The notes under the pieces were generated by a model that searched no databases, had not been told where the DNA came from, and saw only the letters and a program-made list of their open reading frames with translations. DNA of 64,000 bases from Gammaproteobacteria bacterium (lineage in GTDB: Bacteria > Pseudomonadota > Gammaproteobacteria > Xanthomonadales > SZUA-36), in the NCBI GenBank assembly GCA_030428105.1, contig JAUIBE010000001.1, forward strand, positions 1 to 64,000. The letters run 5' to 3'. How positions within the stretch are numbered: the first letter of the stretch is position 1; each line of letters starts with the position of its first letter. The position numbers and the translations under genes are program-made. Positions 37,764 to 48,200 of this stretch are shown piece by piece.

Positions 37764-40115
37764 TTGGATCACTATATAGCATGGTTGAATGACCTTGGGA
37801 TGAATGACCTCGATTCCGTTGGCGGCAAAAATGCCTCCTTGGGCGAGATGATCAGCCAGCTGTCCGGTGCGGGTGTTTCCGTTCCTGGCGGTTTTGCCAC
37901 CACCGCACATGCATTTCGCGAGTTTCTTTCCCAGTCCGGGCTAGACGCGCGCATTGCCAAGCGGCTTTCCAGCCTGGATGTCGACCAGGTGGAAGCCCTG
38001 GTCGAGGCCGGTCGTGAGATTCGCCAGTGGGTGATGGATACGCCATTCCAGCCCGCGTTTGAACAGGCCATTGAACAAGCCTGGGCGCAGTTGTGTGAGA
38101 TCGCCGGCGCCGAGCCCTCGGTAGCGGTACGCTCCTCGGCCACCGCCGAAGACTTGCCCGACGCCTCGTTCGCCGGCCAGCAGGAAACCTTTCTCAATGT
38201 GCGCGGGCTGGATACGGTCAAGGCGCGTATCCACGAGGTCTTCGCCTCGCTGTACAACGACCGGGCCATCGCTTACCGCGTTCACCAGGGTTTTGAACAT
38301 GCCGGCGTGGCGCTCTCGGCGGGCATCCAGATCATGGCCCGCTCCGACCTGGGTGCCAGCGGCGTGATGTTCACCCTCGATACCGAATCCGGTTTCCGCG
38401 ATGCGGTGTTTATCACCTCGAGCTGGGGACTGGGTGAAACCGTGGTCCAGGGTGCGGTGAACCCCGATGAATTCTATGTTTACAAGCCGGCGCTGGCTTC
38501 CGGCCACCAGCCCATCCTGCGCCGCAACCGCGGATCCAAGGCCATCGAGATGGTCTACGCCGAGGATGGCGCTGGCGTGCAGACGCAGGATGTGGACCCC
38601 GCCCGCCGCGCACGCTTCAGCATCACCGACGAACAGGTGGTGGCGCTGGCTAAGCAGGCGGTGATCATCGAGCAGCATTACGGCAAGCCGATGGATATCG
38701 AGTGGGCGCTGGGTGGCGACAGCGGCAAGCTCTACATTGTCCAGGCGCGCCCGGAGACGGTACGCAGCCGCAGTGGCCAGGTGGTCGAGCGTTACCAGCT
38801 CCAGGAAACCGCCCCGGTGCTGTGCGAAGGCCGCAGCATTGGCCACCGCATCGGCGCCGGTCGTGCGCGCGTGGTGCGCGGCATCAGTGAAATGAACCTG
38901 GTGCAACCAGGCGAAGTGCTGGTCACCGACATGACCGATCCCGACTGGGAGCCAATCATGAAGCGCGCCGCCGCCATCGTTACCAACCGTGGCGGGCGCA
39001 CCTGTCACGCGGCGATTATCGCGCGTGAACTGGGCATTCCTGCTGTGGTGGGCTGTGGTGATGCCACCGAGACGATTCCCAATGACGTGGATGTAACGGT
39101 GTCTTGCGCCGAAGGAGACACGGGCTTCGTTTACGAGGGCGCCCTGCCCTTCGAGATCAAGCAGGACAAGCTCGAGGAAATGCCCGAGCCGCCGCTGAAG
39201 ATCATGATGAACGTGGGCAACCCGGATCGTGCGTTCGATTTCAGCCAGGTGCCCAACCACGGCGTTGGCCTGGCGCGGCTGGAATTCATCATCAACCGCA
39301 TGATTGGGGTGCACCCCAAGGCGCTGCTGAATTACGCCGAGTTGGACGCAAACACCCGCGAGGATGTCGACCGCAAGATGGCGGGCTACAGCGACCCGGT
39401 TGAGTTCTACATCACCCGCCTGACCGAGGGCATGGCCACCATTGCTGCGGCCTTTGCGCCCAAGCCGGTGATCATTCGCCTTTCCGACTTCAAATCCAAC
39501 GAGTATGCCAACCTGATTGGCGGCAAGCGCTTTGAACCTGACGAGGAAAACCCGATGCTGGGCTTCCGTGGCGCCTCGCGCTACGTTTCCGATGATTTTC
39601 GTGATTGCTTCGAACTGGAGTGCCGCGCCCTGCGACGGGTGCGCGAGGACATGGGCCTGACCAACGTCGAGGCCATGATCCCGTTCGTGCGCACCCCGGC
39701 CGAGGGTGAAGCGGTGATCGAGGTGATGAAGTCCTTTGGCCTGGAGCGCGGCAAGAACGGCCTACGCATCATCATGATGTGTGAATTGCCATCCAACGCC
39801 CTGCTGGCCGACGAGTTCCTCAAGTCCTTCGACGGCTTCTCCATCGGCTCCAACGACCTGACCCAGTTGACCCTGGGGCTGGATCGCGATTCCGGCTTGA
39901 TTGCCCACCTGTTCGACGAGCGCCAGGCAGCGGTCAAGGACTTGATTGCGCGCGCCATCCAGGCGTGTCGCAAGCAGGGCAAGTACGTGGGTATTTGCGG
40001 CCAGGGGCCGTCGGATCATCCGGACCTGGCCGAGTGGTTGCGCGACCAGGGCATCGACAGCGTGTCGCTGAACCCCGATACCGTGGTGGATACCTGGTTG
40101 CAGTTGGCCCGCTAG
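37764..40115 (+). CDS. ppsA: Phosphoenolpyruvate synthase
   Basis: The 783-residue enzyme converts pyruvate and ATP to PEP, AMP and phosphate for gluconeogenesis. N-terminal ATP-grasp '[22 protein letters not shown]', '[24 protein letters not shown]', the phosphohistidine site '[23 protein letters not shown]' and the TIM-barrel C-terminal '[17 protein letters not shown]' and '[12 protein letters not shown]' are all present. I chose TTG at 37764 because GGGAG lies nine bases upstream and the N-terminus then matches the family; an in-frame TTG at 37734 has no ribosome site. Activity is set by PpsR. Confidence 0.96.
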   Translation: MDHYIAWLNDLGMNDLDSVGGKNASLGEMISQLSGAGVSVPGGFATTAHAFREFLSQSGLDARIAKRLSSLDVDQVEALVEAGREIRQWVMDTPFQPAFEQAIEQAWAQLCEIAGAEPSVAVRSSATAEDLPDASFAGQQETFLNVRGLDTVKARIHEVFASLYNDRAIAYRVHQGFEHAGVALSAGIQIMARSDLGASGVMFTLDTESGFRDAVFITSSWGLGETVVQGAVNPDEFYVYKPALASGHQPILRRNRGSKAIEMVYAEDGAGVQTQDVDPARRARFSITDEQVVALAKQAVIIEQHYGKPMDIEWALGGDSGKLYIVQARPETVRSRSGQVVERYQLQETAPVLCEGRSIGHRIGAGRARVVRGISEMNLVQPGEVLVTDMTDPDWEPIMKRAAAIVTNRGGRTCHAAIIARELGIPAVVGCGDATETIPNDVDVTVSCAEGDTGFVYEGALPFEIKQDKLEEMPEPPLKIMMNVGNPDRAFDFSQVPNHGVGLARLEFIINRMIGVHPKALLNYAELDANTREDVDRKMAGYSDPVEFYITRLTEGMATIAAAFAPKPVIIRLSDFKSNEYANLIGGKRFEPDEENPMLGFRGASRYVSDDFRDCFELECRALRRVREDMGLTNVEAMIPFVRTPAEGEAVIEVMKSFGLERGKNGLRIIMMCELPSNALLADEFLKSFDGFSIGSNDLTQLTLGLDRDSGLIAHLFDERQAAVKDLIARAIQACRKQGKYVGICGQGPSDHPDLAEWLRDQGIDSVSLNPDTVVDTWLQLAR

Positions 40116-40126
40116 AAGGTCGCGGT

Positions 40127-40690
40127 CTAGTTTTCGGGTAAGCCCGAAACCTGGCCCATGAACTGGCGGTAGTAACGCAGTTCCTCGATGGATTCGCGGA
40201 TATCCGCCAGCGCCTCGTGGCGATTCTCCTTGCTGACCCCGGCGGCAACGCCGGGGGCCCAGCGGGTGGCCAGTTCCTTGATAGTGCTGACATCCAGGTT
40301 GCGGTAGTGAAACCAGTTGCACAGTTCGCGCATGTGCCGCGCCAGGAAGCGCCGGTCCTGGCAGATGCTGTTGCCGCACATCGGCGAGCTGTTGGGCTCG
40401 GTGTAATCGGATAGAAAATCCAGGGTGCGCTGCTCGGCCTCACCCATGCTCACGCCCTCGTTCAAAACCCGCTCCACCAGCCCCGAGGCCGTGTGGTGCT
40501 CGGTATTCCAGTCATCCATGGCATCCAGCACGCGTTTTTCCTGGCGAATGGCAAACACCGGCCCGCAGGCCACTTCTTCAAGTTCCGAGTTGGTGATGAT
40601 GGTGGCAATCTCGAGGATGGTGTCACGCTCGGGGTCCAGGCCGGTCATTTCCAGGTCGAGCCAGATCAGTCGGGATTTTGAGTCACTCAT
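40127..40690 (-). CDS. orn: Oligoribonuclease
   Basis: The 187-residue DEDDh exonuclease degrades 2-5-mer RNA and pGpG. Motifs are 'IWLDLEMTGLDPERD' (Exo I), 'NSICQDRRFLARHM' (Exo II) and 'HEALADIRESIEELRYYR' (Exo III, His/Asp). ATG at 40690 was chosen because 'SKSRLIWLDLEMTGLD' is the family N-terminus. The pair orn / divergent rsgA is common in gammaproteobacteria. Confidence 0.97.
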   Translation of the reverse strand: MSDSKSRLIWLDLEMTGLDPERDTILEIATIITNSELEEVACGPVFAIRQEKRVLDAMDDWNTEHHTASGLVERVLNEGVSMGEAEQRTLDFLSDYTEPNSSPMCGNSICQDRRFLARHMRELCNWFHYRNLDVSTIKELATRWAPGVAAGVSKENRHEALADIRESIEELRYYRQFMGQVSGLPEN

Positions 40691-40808
40691 GCGGCGTAGG
40701 CCCCAGCTATCAGTGGTGAAGTGGCAGTGATGAACTATAGCAAGCCATGCCGAATCCCGGCGCGGCATGGGGTATATTCTGCCGCATGAATCCAACGCGC
40801 ACAGCCCA

Positions 40809-41729
40809 TTGAGCTCCAGCGATCCGGCCGCGCCTGGCGAAACCGCGCTGGTGCTGGTCTCGCATGGCAACCGCGGCATTGTGTTGTCCCCGTCGAGAGG
40901 CGAAATCGAGGTGCACTACCGCCGAAGCGTTGGACGGCCGGTGTGCGGTGATGCGGTCACGGTCAATCATGATGCTGGCGAGATGGCCGCGGTGGAGTCG
41001 ATCCATCCGCGTCGCAACAGCTTTGCGCGCGCAGACGCCCGCTTTCGCCAGCAGGTGGTGGCTGCCAACCTCGATTACGTGCTGGTGGTGATTGCCGCCG
41101 AGCCAGCGCCCAGCCGAGACCTGCTGGAGCGCTACCTGGTGGCGGCGCATAGCCTGGATATCCAGCCCGTCATCGTGCTGAACAAGGCAGAGCTCCTTGC
41201 TGATGCAGCGCCGGCCGACGATGGCCCGCTTGCTCGCCTCGAGGAGTACGCCGAACTGGGCTACACGGTGGTGCGCACCTCGTGCAAGGCGAATCCAGGG
41301 GTTGCTCCGCTGGCCGACCTGATTGCCGGGCACACCAGCATCCTGGTGGGGCAGTCGGGGGTTGGCAAATCATCGCTGGTTAACCGGCTGATTCCGGATG
41401 TGGATATCCAGACCGGTACGCTGTCGCACTCGACCGGCAAGGGCAAACACACCACCACCAGCACCATGATGTACGCCCTGCCGGGCGAAGTTCGCGACCC
41501 TGGCTTCCTGGTGGATTCGCCCGGGGTGTGGGAATACGGCTTGTGGGAAATGGAAGCCGGCGACTTGCAGCACGGCTTCGTCGAATTCCAGCCTTTCCTG
41601 GGCCAGTGCCGCTTCAACAACTGCCTGCACGCCAGCGAGCCGGGTTGCGCGGTCAAGCAGGCGGTTGACCAGGGGCAAATCCGCGCCTGGCGCTATGCGT
41701 CTTACCTGCGTCTTCTGGAGCAATCCTGA
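40809..41729 (+). CDS. rsgA: Ribosome small-subunit biogenesis GTPase RsgA
   Basis: The circularly permuted GTPase matures the 30S subunit. The order G4 'VLNKAEL', G1 'GQSGVGKSSLVN', switch 'GKGKHTTTST', G3 'DSPGVWEYGL' is diagnostic, preceded by an OB-fold, and the C-terminus carries the zinc finger 'CRFNNCLHASEPGCAVK'. The start is unclear: TTG at 40809 gives 'MSSSDPAAP', close to relatives, while ATG at 40767 would place a -10-like TATATT (40772) inside the gene. A tiny frame at 40786-40812 (ATG to TGA) ends over the TTG start. Confidence 0.93.
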   Translation: MSSSDPAAPGETALVLVSHGNRGIVLSPSRGEIEVHYRRSVGRPVCGDAVTVNHDAGEMAAVESIHPRRNSFARADARFRQQVVAANLDYVLVVIAAEPAPSRDLLERYLVAAHSLDIQPVIVLNKAELLADAAPADDGPLARLEEYAELGYTVVRTSCKANPGVAPLADLIAGHTSILVGQSGVGKSSLVNRLIPDVDIQTGTLSHSTGKGKHTTTSTMMYALPGEVRDPGFLVDSPGVWEYGLWEMEAGDLQHGFVEFQPFLGQCRFNNCLHASEPGCAVKQAVDQGQIRAWRYASYLRLLEQS

Positions 41730-41808
41730 AGGCATTCCCTGTGGCGGCCAATTCGCTGCCCTGTGCTATATTCAAATCATCCAATGCAGCAATGCAGGAG
41801 ATTGGGCA

Positions 41809-42171
41809 ATGGCAAGGATGAACGCAGGAATCTCTCGAAGGATCGGGTTTTCATGGGTGCTGGTCGCGCTGCTGGCAGCTCCGGCGCTCCACCTCTCCGC
41901 CGATGTGCTGGTGATCAACCAGGTGCAACAGGGCGATCGCATGGACCTGCCGCGCAACGGGCAGACCACGGGTGAAGTCGAGAGCCGCTACGGCAGCCCG
42001 GAAAGCAGGAATTCGCCGGTTGGCGACCCACCCATTACGCGCTGGGTTTACGACCGCTGGAGTGTCTACTTCGAGTATGACCGGGTGCTGTATACCGTGA
42101 TTCACGAGGGCGAAGTGATCGAGGGCATGTCCGAACCGATCGTCGAGATGGCGCCCGACGACGAAACCTGA
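41809..42171 (+). CDS. Small exported protein, conserved near orn-rsgA
   Basis: The 120-residue protein has a signal peptide ('VLVALLAAPALHLSADV') and a soluble domain with 'GDRMDLPRNGQTTGEVESRYG', 'PPITRWVYDRWSVYFEYDRVLYTV'. Pseudomonas relatives of similar length and the same PPITRW-Y...VYFEY pattern sit in the orn-rsgA neighbourhood; their function is unknown (some are labelled phosphodiesterase without visible catalytic residues). AGGAG lies eight bases before the ATG. Confidence 0.8.
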   Translation: MARMNAGISRRIGFSWVLVALLAAPALHLSADVLVINQVQQGDRMDLPRNGQTTGEVESRYGSPESRNSPVGDPPITRWVYDRWSVYFEYDRVLYTVIHEGEVIEGMSEPIVEMAPDDET

Positions 42172-42266
42172 GCTACAAGCCGGGCCCGACTGAAACTACC
42201 GTCCCGGCGCTGAATTAGGTATCCTTGCGCACCGCTTTTTTTAGTGCAATTTCCTGAGTTTTCAGC

Positions 42267-43493
42267 ATGCCGGACCCGGAAACCCCGCCGGACAGTACAG
42301 CCGTAGAACCCATACGTCGCGTCCAGCGCGACGGGGTGAACTATACCCTGCTGGGCACCGCCCACGTTTCCCGCACCAGCATGGAGACGGTGCGCGAGAT
42401 GGCCTCCAGCGGCGAGTTTGACGCCATCGCCGTCGAGCTGTGCGAGACCCGCTTCAAGGCCCTGCGCGGCGAACGCGACTGGACCGACCTCGACCTCTAC
42501 AAGATCATCCGCCAGAAAAAGGCTGGCCTGGTGATGGCCAACCTCGCCCTGGGCGCTTACCAGCGCCGCATTGCCGAGCAGTTCGGCATTGAGCCGGGTG
42601 CGGAGATGCGCGCCGCGGCGACGGTCGCCGAGGAGCGTGACCTGCCTTTGCAACTGGTCGACCGCGACCTGGCGGCCACGCTGCGCCGTTGCTACGCCAA
42701 CGTGCCGTGGTACAAGCGCCTGTACCTGATGATGGGCCTGCTGCTGGGCGTGGTGAGTTCGGATGAAATCGATGAAGAATCCATCGAGAAGCTGAAACAG
42801 GGCGACATCCTGGAATCGACGTTTACCGAGTTTGCCCAGCACTCGCCAGAGCTCTACGAGGCCCTGATTGCGGAACGTGACCGCTTCATGGCGGCCAGCC
42901 TGCGCCAGCAGAATGCCGAATTCGCCAACCAGGAAACTCCGCGCGAGGTGTTGGTCGTGATTGGCGCCGGTCACATGAAGGGCCTGGCTGAACACCTGGC
43001 GGAAGACCAGCAGGCGCCGGATGGCATGCTGGAAGAACTTTCACGTATTCCACCGCGGGCCAAGTGGCCGAAGCTTATTCCGTGGGCCATCATGGTGCTG
43101 GTGCTGGTGGGCTTCTACATCGGCTTCTCACGCAGCCCCGAACTGGGCTGGCACCTGGTTTACCTGTGGGTGGCCATCAATGGCGGCCTGGCGGCGCTGG
43201 GTGCTCTCATCGCGCGCGCGCACCCGTTAACAATACTAAGCGCCATCCTCGCTGCGCCGTTAACCTCCTTGAACCCGACGATTGCCGCGGGCATGGTCAC
43301 AGGCCTGGTGGAATCGTACCTGCGCAAGCCCAAGGTGGCCGACCTGGAGCGCCTGCGCCACGATGTCACCACCCTCAAGGGCTGGTTCAACAACCGGGCC
43401 ACGCGCATTCTGCTGGTATTCTTTCTTTCCAATGTCGGTTCCGCCATTGGCACCTGGGTGGCGGGGTTCAAGATTTTCGGCGCGCTCAGCTAA
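42267..43493 (+). CDS. TraB/PrgY-family membrane protein
   Basis: The 408-residue protein has the TraB domain pattern: 'VNYTLLGTAHVSRTSMETVREM', 'FDAIAVELCETRFKALRG', 'NIALGAYQRR'-like 'NLALGAYQRRIAEQFG', 'VVIGAGHMKGL'. Three or four C-terminal membrane helices follow ('IPWAIMVLVLVGFYIGF', 'LVYLWVAINGGLAALGALIA'). PrgY/TraB proteins limit pheromone signalling in enterococci; the bacterial chromosomal role is unclear, and a metalloprotease-like fold has been proposed. It lies directly before the NhaC antiporter. Confidence 0.88.
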   Translation: MPDPETPPDSTAVEPIRRVQRDGVNYTLLGTAHVSRTSMETVREMASSGEFDAIAVELCETRFKALRGERDWTDLDLYKIIRQKKAGLVMANLALGAYQRRIAEQFGIEPGAEMRAAATVAEERDLPLQLVDRDLAATLRRCYANVPWYKRLYLMMGLLLGVVSSDEIDEESIEKLKQGDILESTFTEFAQHSPELYEALIAERDRFMAASLRQQNAEFANQETPREVLVVIGAGHMKGLAEHLAEDQQAPDGMLEELSRIPPRAKWPKLIPWAIMVLVLVGFYIGFSRSPELGWHLVYLWVAINGGLAALGALIARAHPLTILSAILAAPLTSLNPTIAAGMVTGLVESYLRKPKVADLERLRHDVTTLKGWFNNRATRILLVFFLSNVGSAIGTWVAGFKIFGALS

Positions 43494-43512
43494 ACAACAA
43501 GAGGGTAAAGCC

Positions 43513-45210
43513 ATCAAGATTCTTGCCATTGCCATTGTACTTCTTGCTGCGGCCAATCCCGCGCTGGCCCAGGAGGCCGCGCAACCCTCGGTAGCCGCAA
43601 CCTGGGTCTCCATCACACCACCACTGCTGGCCATCGTGTTGGCGCTGGCGTTTCGCCAGGTGATCCCTGCCCTGTTCCTGGGTGTCTGGCTGGGCGCCTG
43701 GGCGATCAATGACTTCACCCTTGCCGGACTGTGGACCGGCCTGCTCGAAAGTTTCCAGGTTTACCTGCTGGGCGCGTTTGCCGACTCGGATCATGCAGCG
43801 GTCATCCTGTTTTCGCTGATGATCGGTGGCATGGTTGGCATCATCTCGCGCAATGGCGGCATGCACGGCATCGTGCGGCATATCGTGCGCTGGGCCGACG
43901 ATACGCGCCGGGCCTGCCTGGCGACGGCCTCAATGGGCCTGGCGGTGTTCTTTGATGATTACGCCAACACGCTGGTGGTGGGTAACACCATGCGGCCGGT
44001 CACCGATTCGATGAACATTTCCCGCGCCAAGCTGGCCTACATTGTCGACTCTACGGCTGCGCCTGTGGCTTGCCTGTTCCTGGTCACTACCTGGATCGGC
44101 TACGAGGTGGGGTTGATTGGCGATGCCCTTTCTTACCTGCCCGACCTGAACGCCGAGGCGTACCTGGTTTTCCTTTCCACCATCCCTTACAGCTTCTACC
44201 CCATCCTCGCGGTGGTGTTCGTTTTCATGGTGAGCTGGAGCGGGCGAGATTTCGGCCCGATGCATGCCGCCGAAGTGCACGCCCGGGCGCACGGGGTCAG
44301 CCAGGTGGAGATGAGCGACAACGCCATGGCGGAAGATTGTGAACCCATCGAGCCGGTGGAAGAAGCGCCGCAACGCGCCATCAACGCGGTCATTCCGCTG
44401 GTGGTGCTGGTGTTCTCGGTGATCGCCGGCTTGTACGTCACGGGTTCGGCCGCAGCGGAGAGTGATAATCCATCGCTGCGTGACATTATCGGCGCCGCCG
44501 ATTCCTACAAGGCGCTGATGTGGGGTTCGCTGCTGGGCATGACCACGGCGGCCTTCCTAACCCTGGTACAGCGCGTGATGACGCTCGACCAGGTGGTCAG
44601 CGCCTGGTACAAGGGCATGCGCGCGATGATCTACGCCATGATCATCCTGCTGCTGGCGTGGTCGCTGGGCAGCATTACCGAATCCCTCAAGACCGCGGAA
44701 TTCCTGGTGGATGCGCTCGGTGACTGGTTGCCGGTCGGGATGCTGCCCTTCGTGGTGTTCCTGCTGGCGGCAGGAACCGCGTTCGCTACCGGCTCAAGCT
44801 GGGGGTCGATGGGCATCCTGGTGCCGCTGGTCATTCCGCTCACCTGGGCGATCATGAAGGCCAGTGGCCAGTCTGGCCCGGAAGACATGCACCTGCTCTA
44901 CTCGTCCATCGCTTGCGTCCTGGCCGGCAGTGTTTGGGGCGATCATTGCTCGCCGATTTCGGATACCACCATCCTTTCGTCCATGGCATCGGGCTGCGAC
45001 CACATTGAACACGTGCGTACCCAGTTGCCTTACGCCCTGCTGGTTGGCGGGGTGGCGCTGGCGGCCGGCACCATTCCGGTGGCTTATGGCATGCCCTGGT
45101 GGTTGGCAATACCCATCGGCATTGGATTACTGATTGTCGCCTTGCGCGCGCTTGGCAAGCCGGTCGAGTCACCGGTTGAGTCGCCGGTCAAAAAACCGGC
45201 CAATACCTGA
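43513..45210 (+). CDS. NhaC-type Na+/H+ antiporter family protein (ATC start candidate)
   Basis: The protein is about 565 residues with some 12 membrane helices in two NhaC-type repeats ('PALFLGVWLGAWAINDFTL', 'FFDDYANTLVVGNTMRPVTD', 'GTAFATGSSWGSMGILVPLVIPL', 'DHCSPISDTTILSSMASGCDH'). The start is odd. AGAGGG is at the right distance (seven bases) from ATC at 43513, which would open a good signal-like N-terminus '(M)KILAIAIVLLAAANPALA'; no ATG, GTG or TTG occurs there. The only upstream in-frame start is a TTG at 43447, 47 bases inside the TraB gene, without a ribosome site. The C-terminus has a PVESPVESPV repeat. Confidence 0.85.
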   Translation: MKILAIAIVLLAAANPALAQEAAQPSVAATWVSITPPLLAIVLALAFRQVIPALFLGVWLGAWAINDFTLAGLWTGLLESFQVYLLGAFADSDHAAVILFSLMIGGMVGIISRNGGMHGIVRHIVRWADDTRRACLATASMGLAVFFDDYANTLVVGNTMRPVTDSMNISRAKLAYIVDSTAAPVACLFLVTTWIGYEVGLIGDALSYLPDLNAEAYLVFLSTIPYSFYPILAVVFVFMVSWSGRDFGPMHAAEVHARAHGVSQVEMSDNAMAEDCEPIEPVEEAPQRAINAVIPLVVLVFSVIAGLYVTGSAAAESDNPSLRDIIGAADSYKALMWGSLLGMTTAAFLTLVQRVMTLDQVVSAWYKGMRAMIYAMIILLLAWSLGSITESLKTAEFLVDALGDWLPVGMLPFVVFLLAAGTAFATGSSWGSMGILVPLVIPLTWAIMKASGQSGPEDMHLLYSSIACVLAGSVWGDHCSPISDTTILSSMASGCDHIEHVRTQLPYALLVGGVALAAGTIPVAYGMPWWLAIPIGIGLLIVALRALGKPVESPVESPVKKPANT

Positions 45211-45221
45211 ATTCCAGGCGT

Positions 45222-48200
45222 ATGACCCAGGGTCCTTTCCAGGCGCGGTTTGAACTGCAGCCAGGCAGCGCACGCGCCTGGTCCGGACTGCATTCCAGCG
45301 CAGTGGCGTTGGCCTTGCGCCATGCCGCGGCGCAGGCGCAGCGTCCAGTTTTGGCGATCGCACGCTCCAGTCACCAGGCGCACCTGCTCGCCCATGACCT
45401 GGAGCTGCTGGCCGAAGACGACCTGCCGGTACGTTTCTTTCCCGACCACGAAACCCTGCCCTACGACCCGTTTTCGCCGCATCCGGATGTCATCGCCGAG
45501 CGCCTGAGCACGCTTTCCGAGATGATCAGCTGGCGCCAGGGCATCGTGGTGGTGTCGGCCCAGGCGCTGATGCAAAGACTGCCGCCGCGTGAATACCTGG
45601 CGGCGCGGTCATTCTCGCTGGACGTGGGCGAAACACTCGTACTGGAAACCTTTCGCGAGCGCCTGTCGCATTGCGGCTACGAGGCTTCCGAGCAGGTCTA
45701 CCAGGCCGGCCAGTTTGCCATTCGCGGCTCGGTGATCGATATCTACCCGGCGGGCAGTGAGCAGCCGTTCCGCATCGACCTGTTCGATGAAGAAATCGAC
45801 ACCATTCGCACTTTTGACCCGGAAACCCAGCGCTCAACCGGGCAGGTGGATTCGATTCGCCTGTTGCCGGCCCGCGAGTATCCCTTCGACGAGGAGGCCG
45901 CCAACGCCTTCCGGCAGGCGTTTCGCCTGCGCTTCGATGTCGACCCCCGGCGGGTGACGCTTTACCAGGACATCCGTGCTGGCACCCATCCCCAGGGGCT
46001 CGAGCAATACTTGCCGCTGTTCTTCGAATCCACCAGCCGGGTGGACGACTATTTCAGCCACCCACCGCTTGTGTTTGTTCAGGCCGGGGTTGAGCAGGCG
46101 GTTGCCGACCAGGCGCGCCGTACCGGCGAACGCTGGGAGCAGCGTCGCCACGACATTGAACGTCCCTTGCTGGAACCGGCAGAGTTGTTTTTCGATCCGC
46201 CGGCGTTGGCGGGGCTGCTGGAGTCATCGCCGGTCACGTGGTGGGAAAAGGCGGGCTCGGACGACGATGCGCATGATCTGCCGCTGGGCGTTTCGGTAGA
46301 CACGTTTACTACCGAGGCTGCGCCTTCCCTGCCCCTGCATGAACGCGGCAAGACTGGCGGCGATGCGTTGAAGGAGTTCCTTGCCGGCTTCAGCGGGCGG
46401 GTGCTGTTTGCCGCGGATACGCCCGGCCGTCGCGAAATGCTTCGCACAACCCTGTCTGCATTTGATGTTTCACCGGCGCAGGTAAAGTCTTTCGCACAAT
46501 TCCGCAGCGCGCCGGATCGCATCGCTCTGTGCGTGTTGCCGGTGGAAGACGGGTTCGTGGCGCCGGGCGAGTTTGCCCTGCTCACCGAGTCCCAGCTGTT
46601 TGGCGGGCGCTCGCGCCCGAAAGCAGAGCGCGCCAGTCGCGACCGTGACCCGGAAGCCATCATCCGCGACCTTACCGACCTGGCGCAGGGCGCGCCAGTG
46701 GTGCACCAGGACCACGGCGTGGGGCGCTACCTGGGCCTGGAGGCGCTGACCATCGACGATCGCCAGGCCGAGTTCCTGATGCTGGAATATGCCGGTGGCG
46801 ACAAGCTCTATGTGCCGGTATCGCTGCTTCACCTGGTCAGCCGCTACACCGGCAGTTCCGAGGAGTCCGCCCCGCTGCACAGCCTGGGTGGGCAGGCCTG
46901 GGAGAAAGCCAAGCAACGCGCGGCAAAGAAGGTGCGCGACGTGGCTGCCGAGCTGCTTGATCTGCACGCGCGGCGATTTGCACGGCCCGGCATCAGCTAC
47001 CCGCTGGACCAGCGCATGTACGCGGAGTTTTCCGCCGGTTTTCCTTACGAGGAAACCGCCGACCAGGAGTCCGCCATCGAGGCGGTCATCGACGACATGC
47101 TCAGCGGCAAGCCGATGGACCGGGTGGTATGCGGCGATGTCGGCTTCGGCAAGACCGAGGTGGCGTTGCGCGCTGCTTTTGTTGCTGTCCAGGCGGGACG
47201 CCAGGTGGCCCTGCTGGTGCCCACCACGCTGCTGGCGCAGCAACACTACAACAACTTCAGCGACCGCTTCGCTGATTGGCCGGTGCGCCTGGCCCTGCTG
47301 TCGCGTTTTCGTAGCAGCAAGGAAGTGGAAAGCACCCTGGCCGAGGTCGCCGAGGGCAAGGTCGACATCGTTATTGGCACCCATCGCCTGCTGCAGCGGG
47401 ATATCCGCTTCGACAACCTGGGGCTGGTGATCGTCGATGAAGAGCAGCGCTTCGGGGTGCGCCAGAAAGAGCAACTCAAGCAGCTTCGCAGCGAGGTGGA
47501 TCTGCTGACGCTCACCGCCACGCCCATTCCCCGCACGCTGAACATGGCGATGTCGGGGGTACGCGACCTTTCGATAATCGCCACCCCGCCGGCGCGACGC
47601 ATGGCGGTTAAAACGCTGATCACGCCGTGGGAAAAAGGCGTGTTGCGCGAGGCCCTGCAACGTGAAATCCAGCGCGGCGGCCAGGTGTTCTTCCTCAACA
47701 ACGAGGTGCGCACCATCGAGCGCATCGCTCGCGAGGTGGGCGAACTGGTGCCCTCGGCCCGCATTGCCATTGCCCATGGCCAGATGCCGGAACGCGAGCT
47801 GGAGCGCGTGATGCTCGATTTCTACCGACAGCGTTTCAACGTGCTGGTGTGCACCACCATCATCGAAAACGGCATCGACGTGCCCACCGCCAACACCATT
47901 GTCATTAACCGCGCCGACAAGTTTGGCTTGTCCCAGCTACACCAGTTGCGCGGCCGCGTTGGCCGTTCGCATCACCGCGCTTATGCCTACCTGGTGGTCC
48001 CCGACAAGCGCAGCATGACTGCCGATGCGCACAAGCGGCTGGAAGCCATCGCCTCTCTGGAAGAGCTGGGCGCTGGTTTTACCCTGGCCACTCACGACCT
48101 GGAAATTCGCGGCGCGGGTGAACTACTGGGCGAAGAGCAAAGTGGCCAGATCAACGCCATCGGATTCAGCCTGTACAGCGAAATGCTGGCACGTGCGGTC

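Noticed and set aside
37941-39314. 457-codon minus-strand frame opposite ppsA
   Set aside because: Shadow of ppsA; the ppsA frame carries catalytic motifs and the opposite frame does not.
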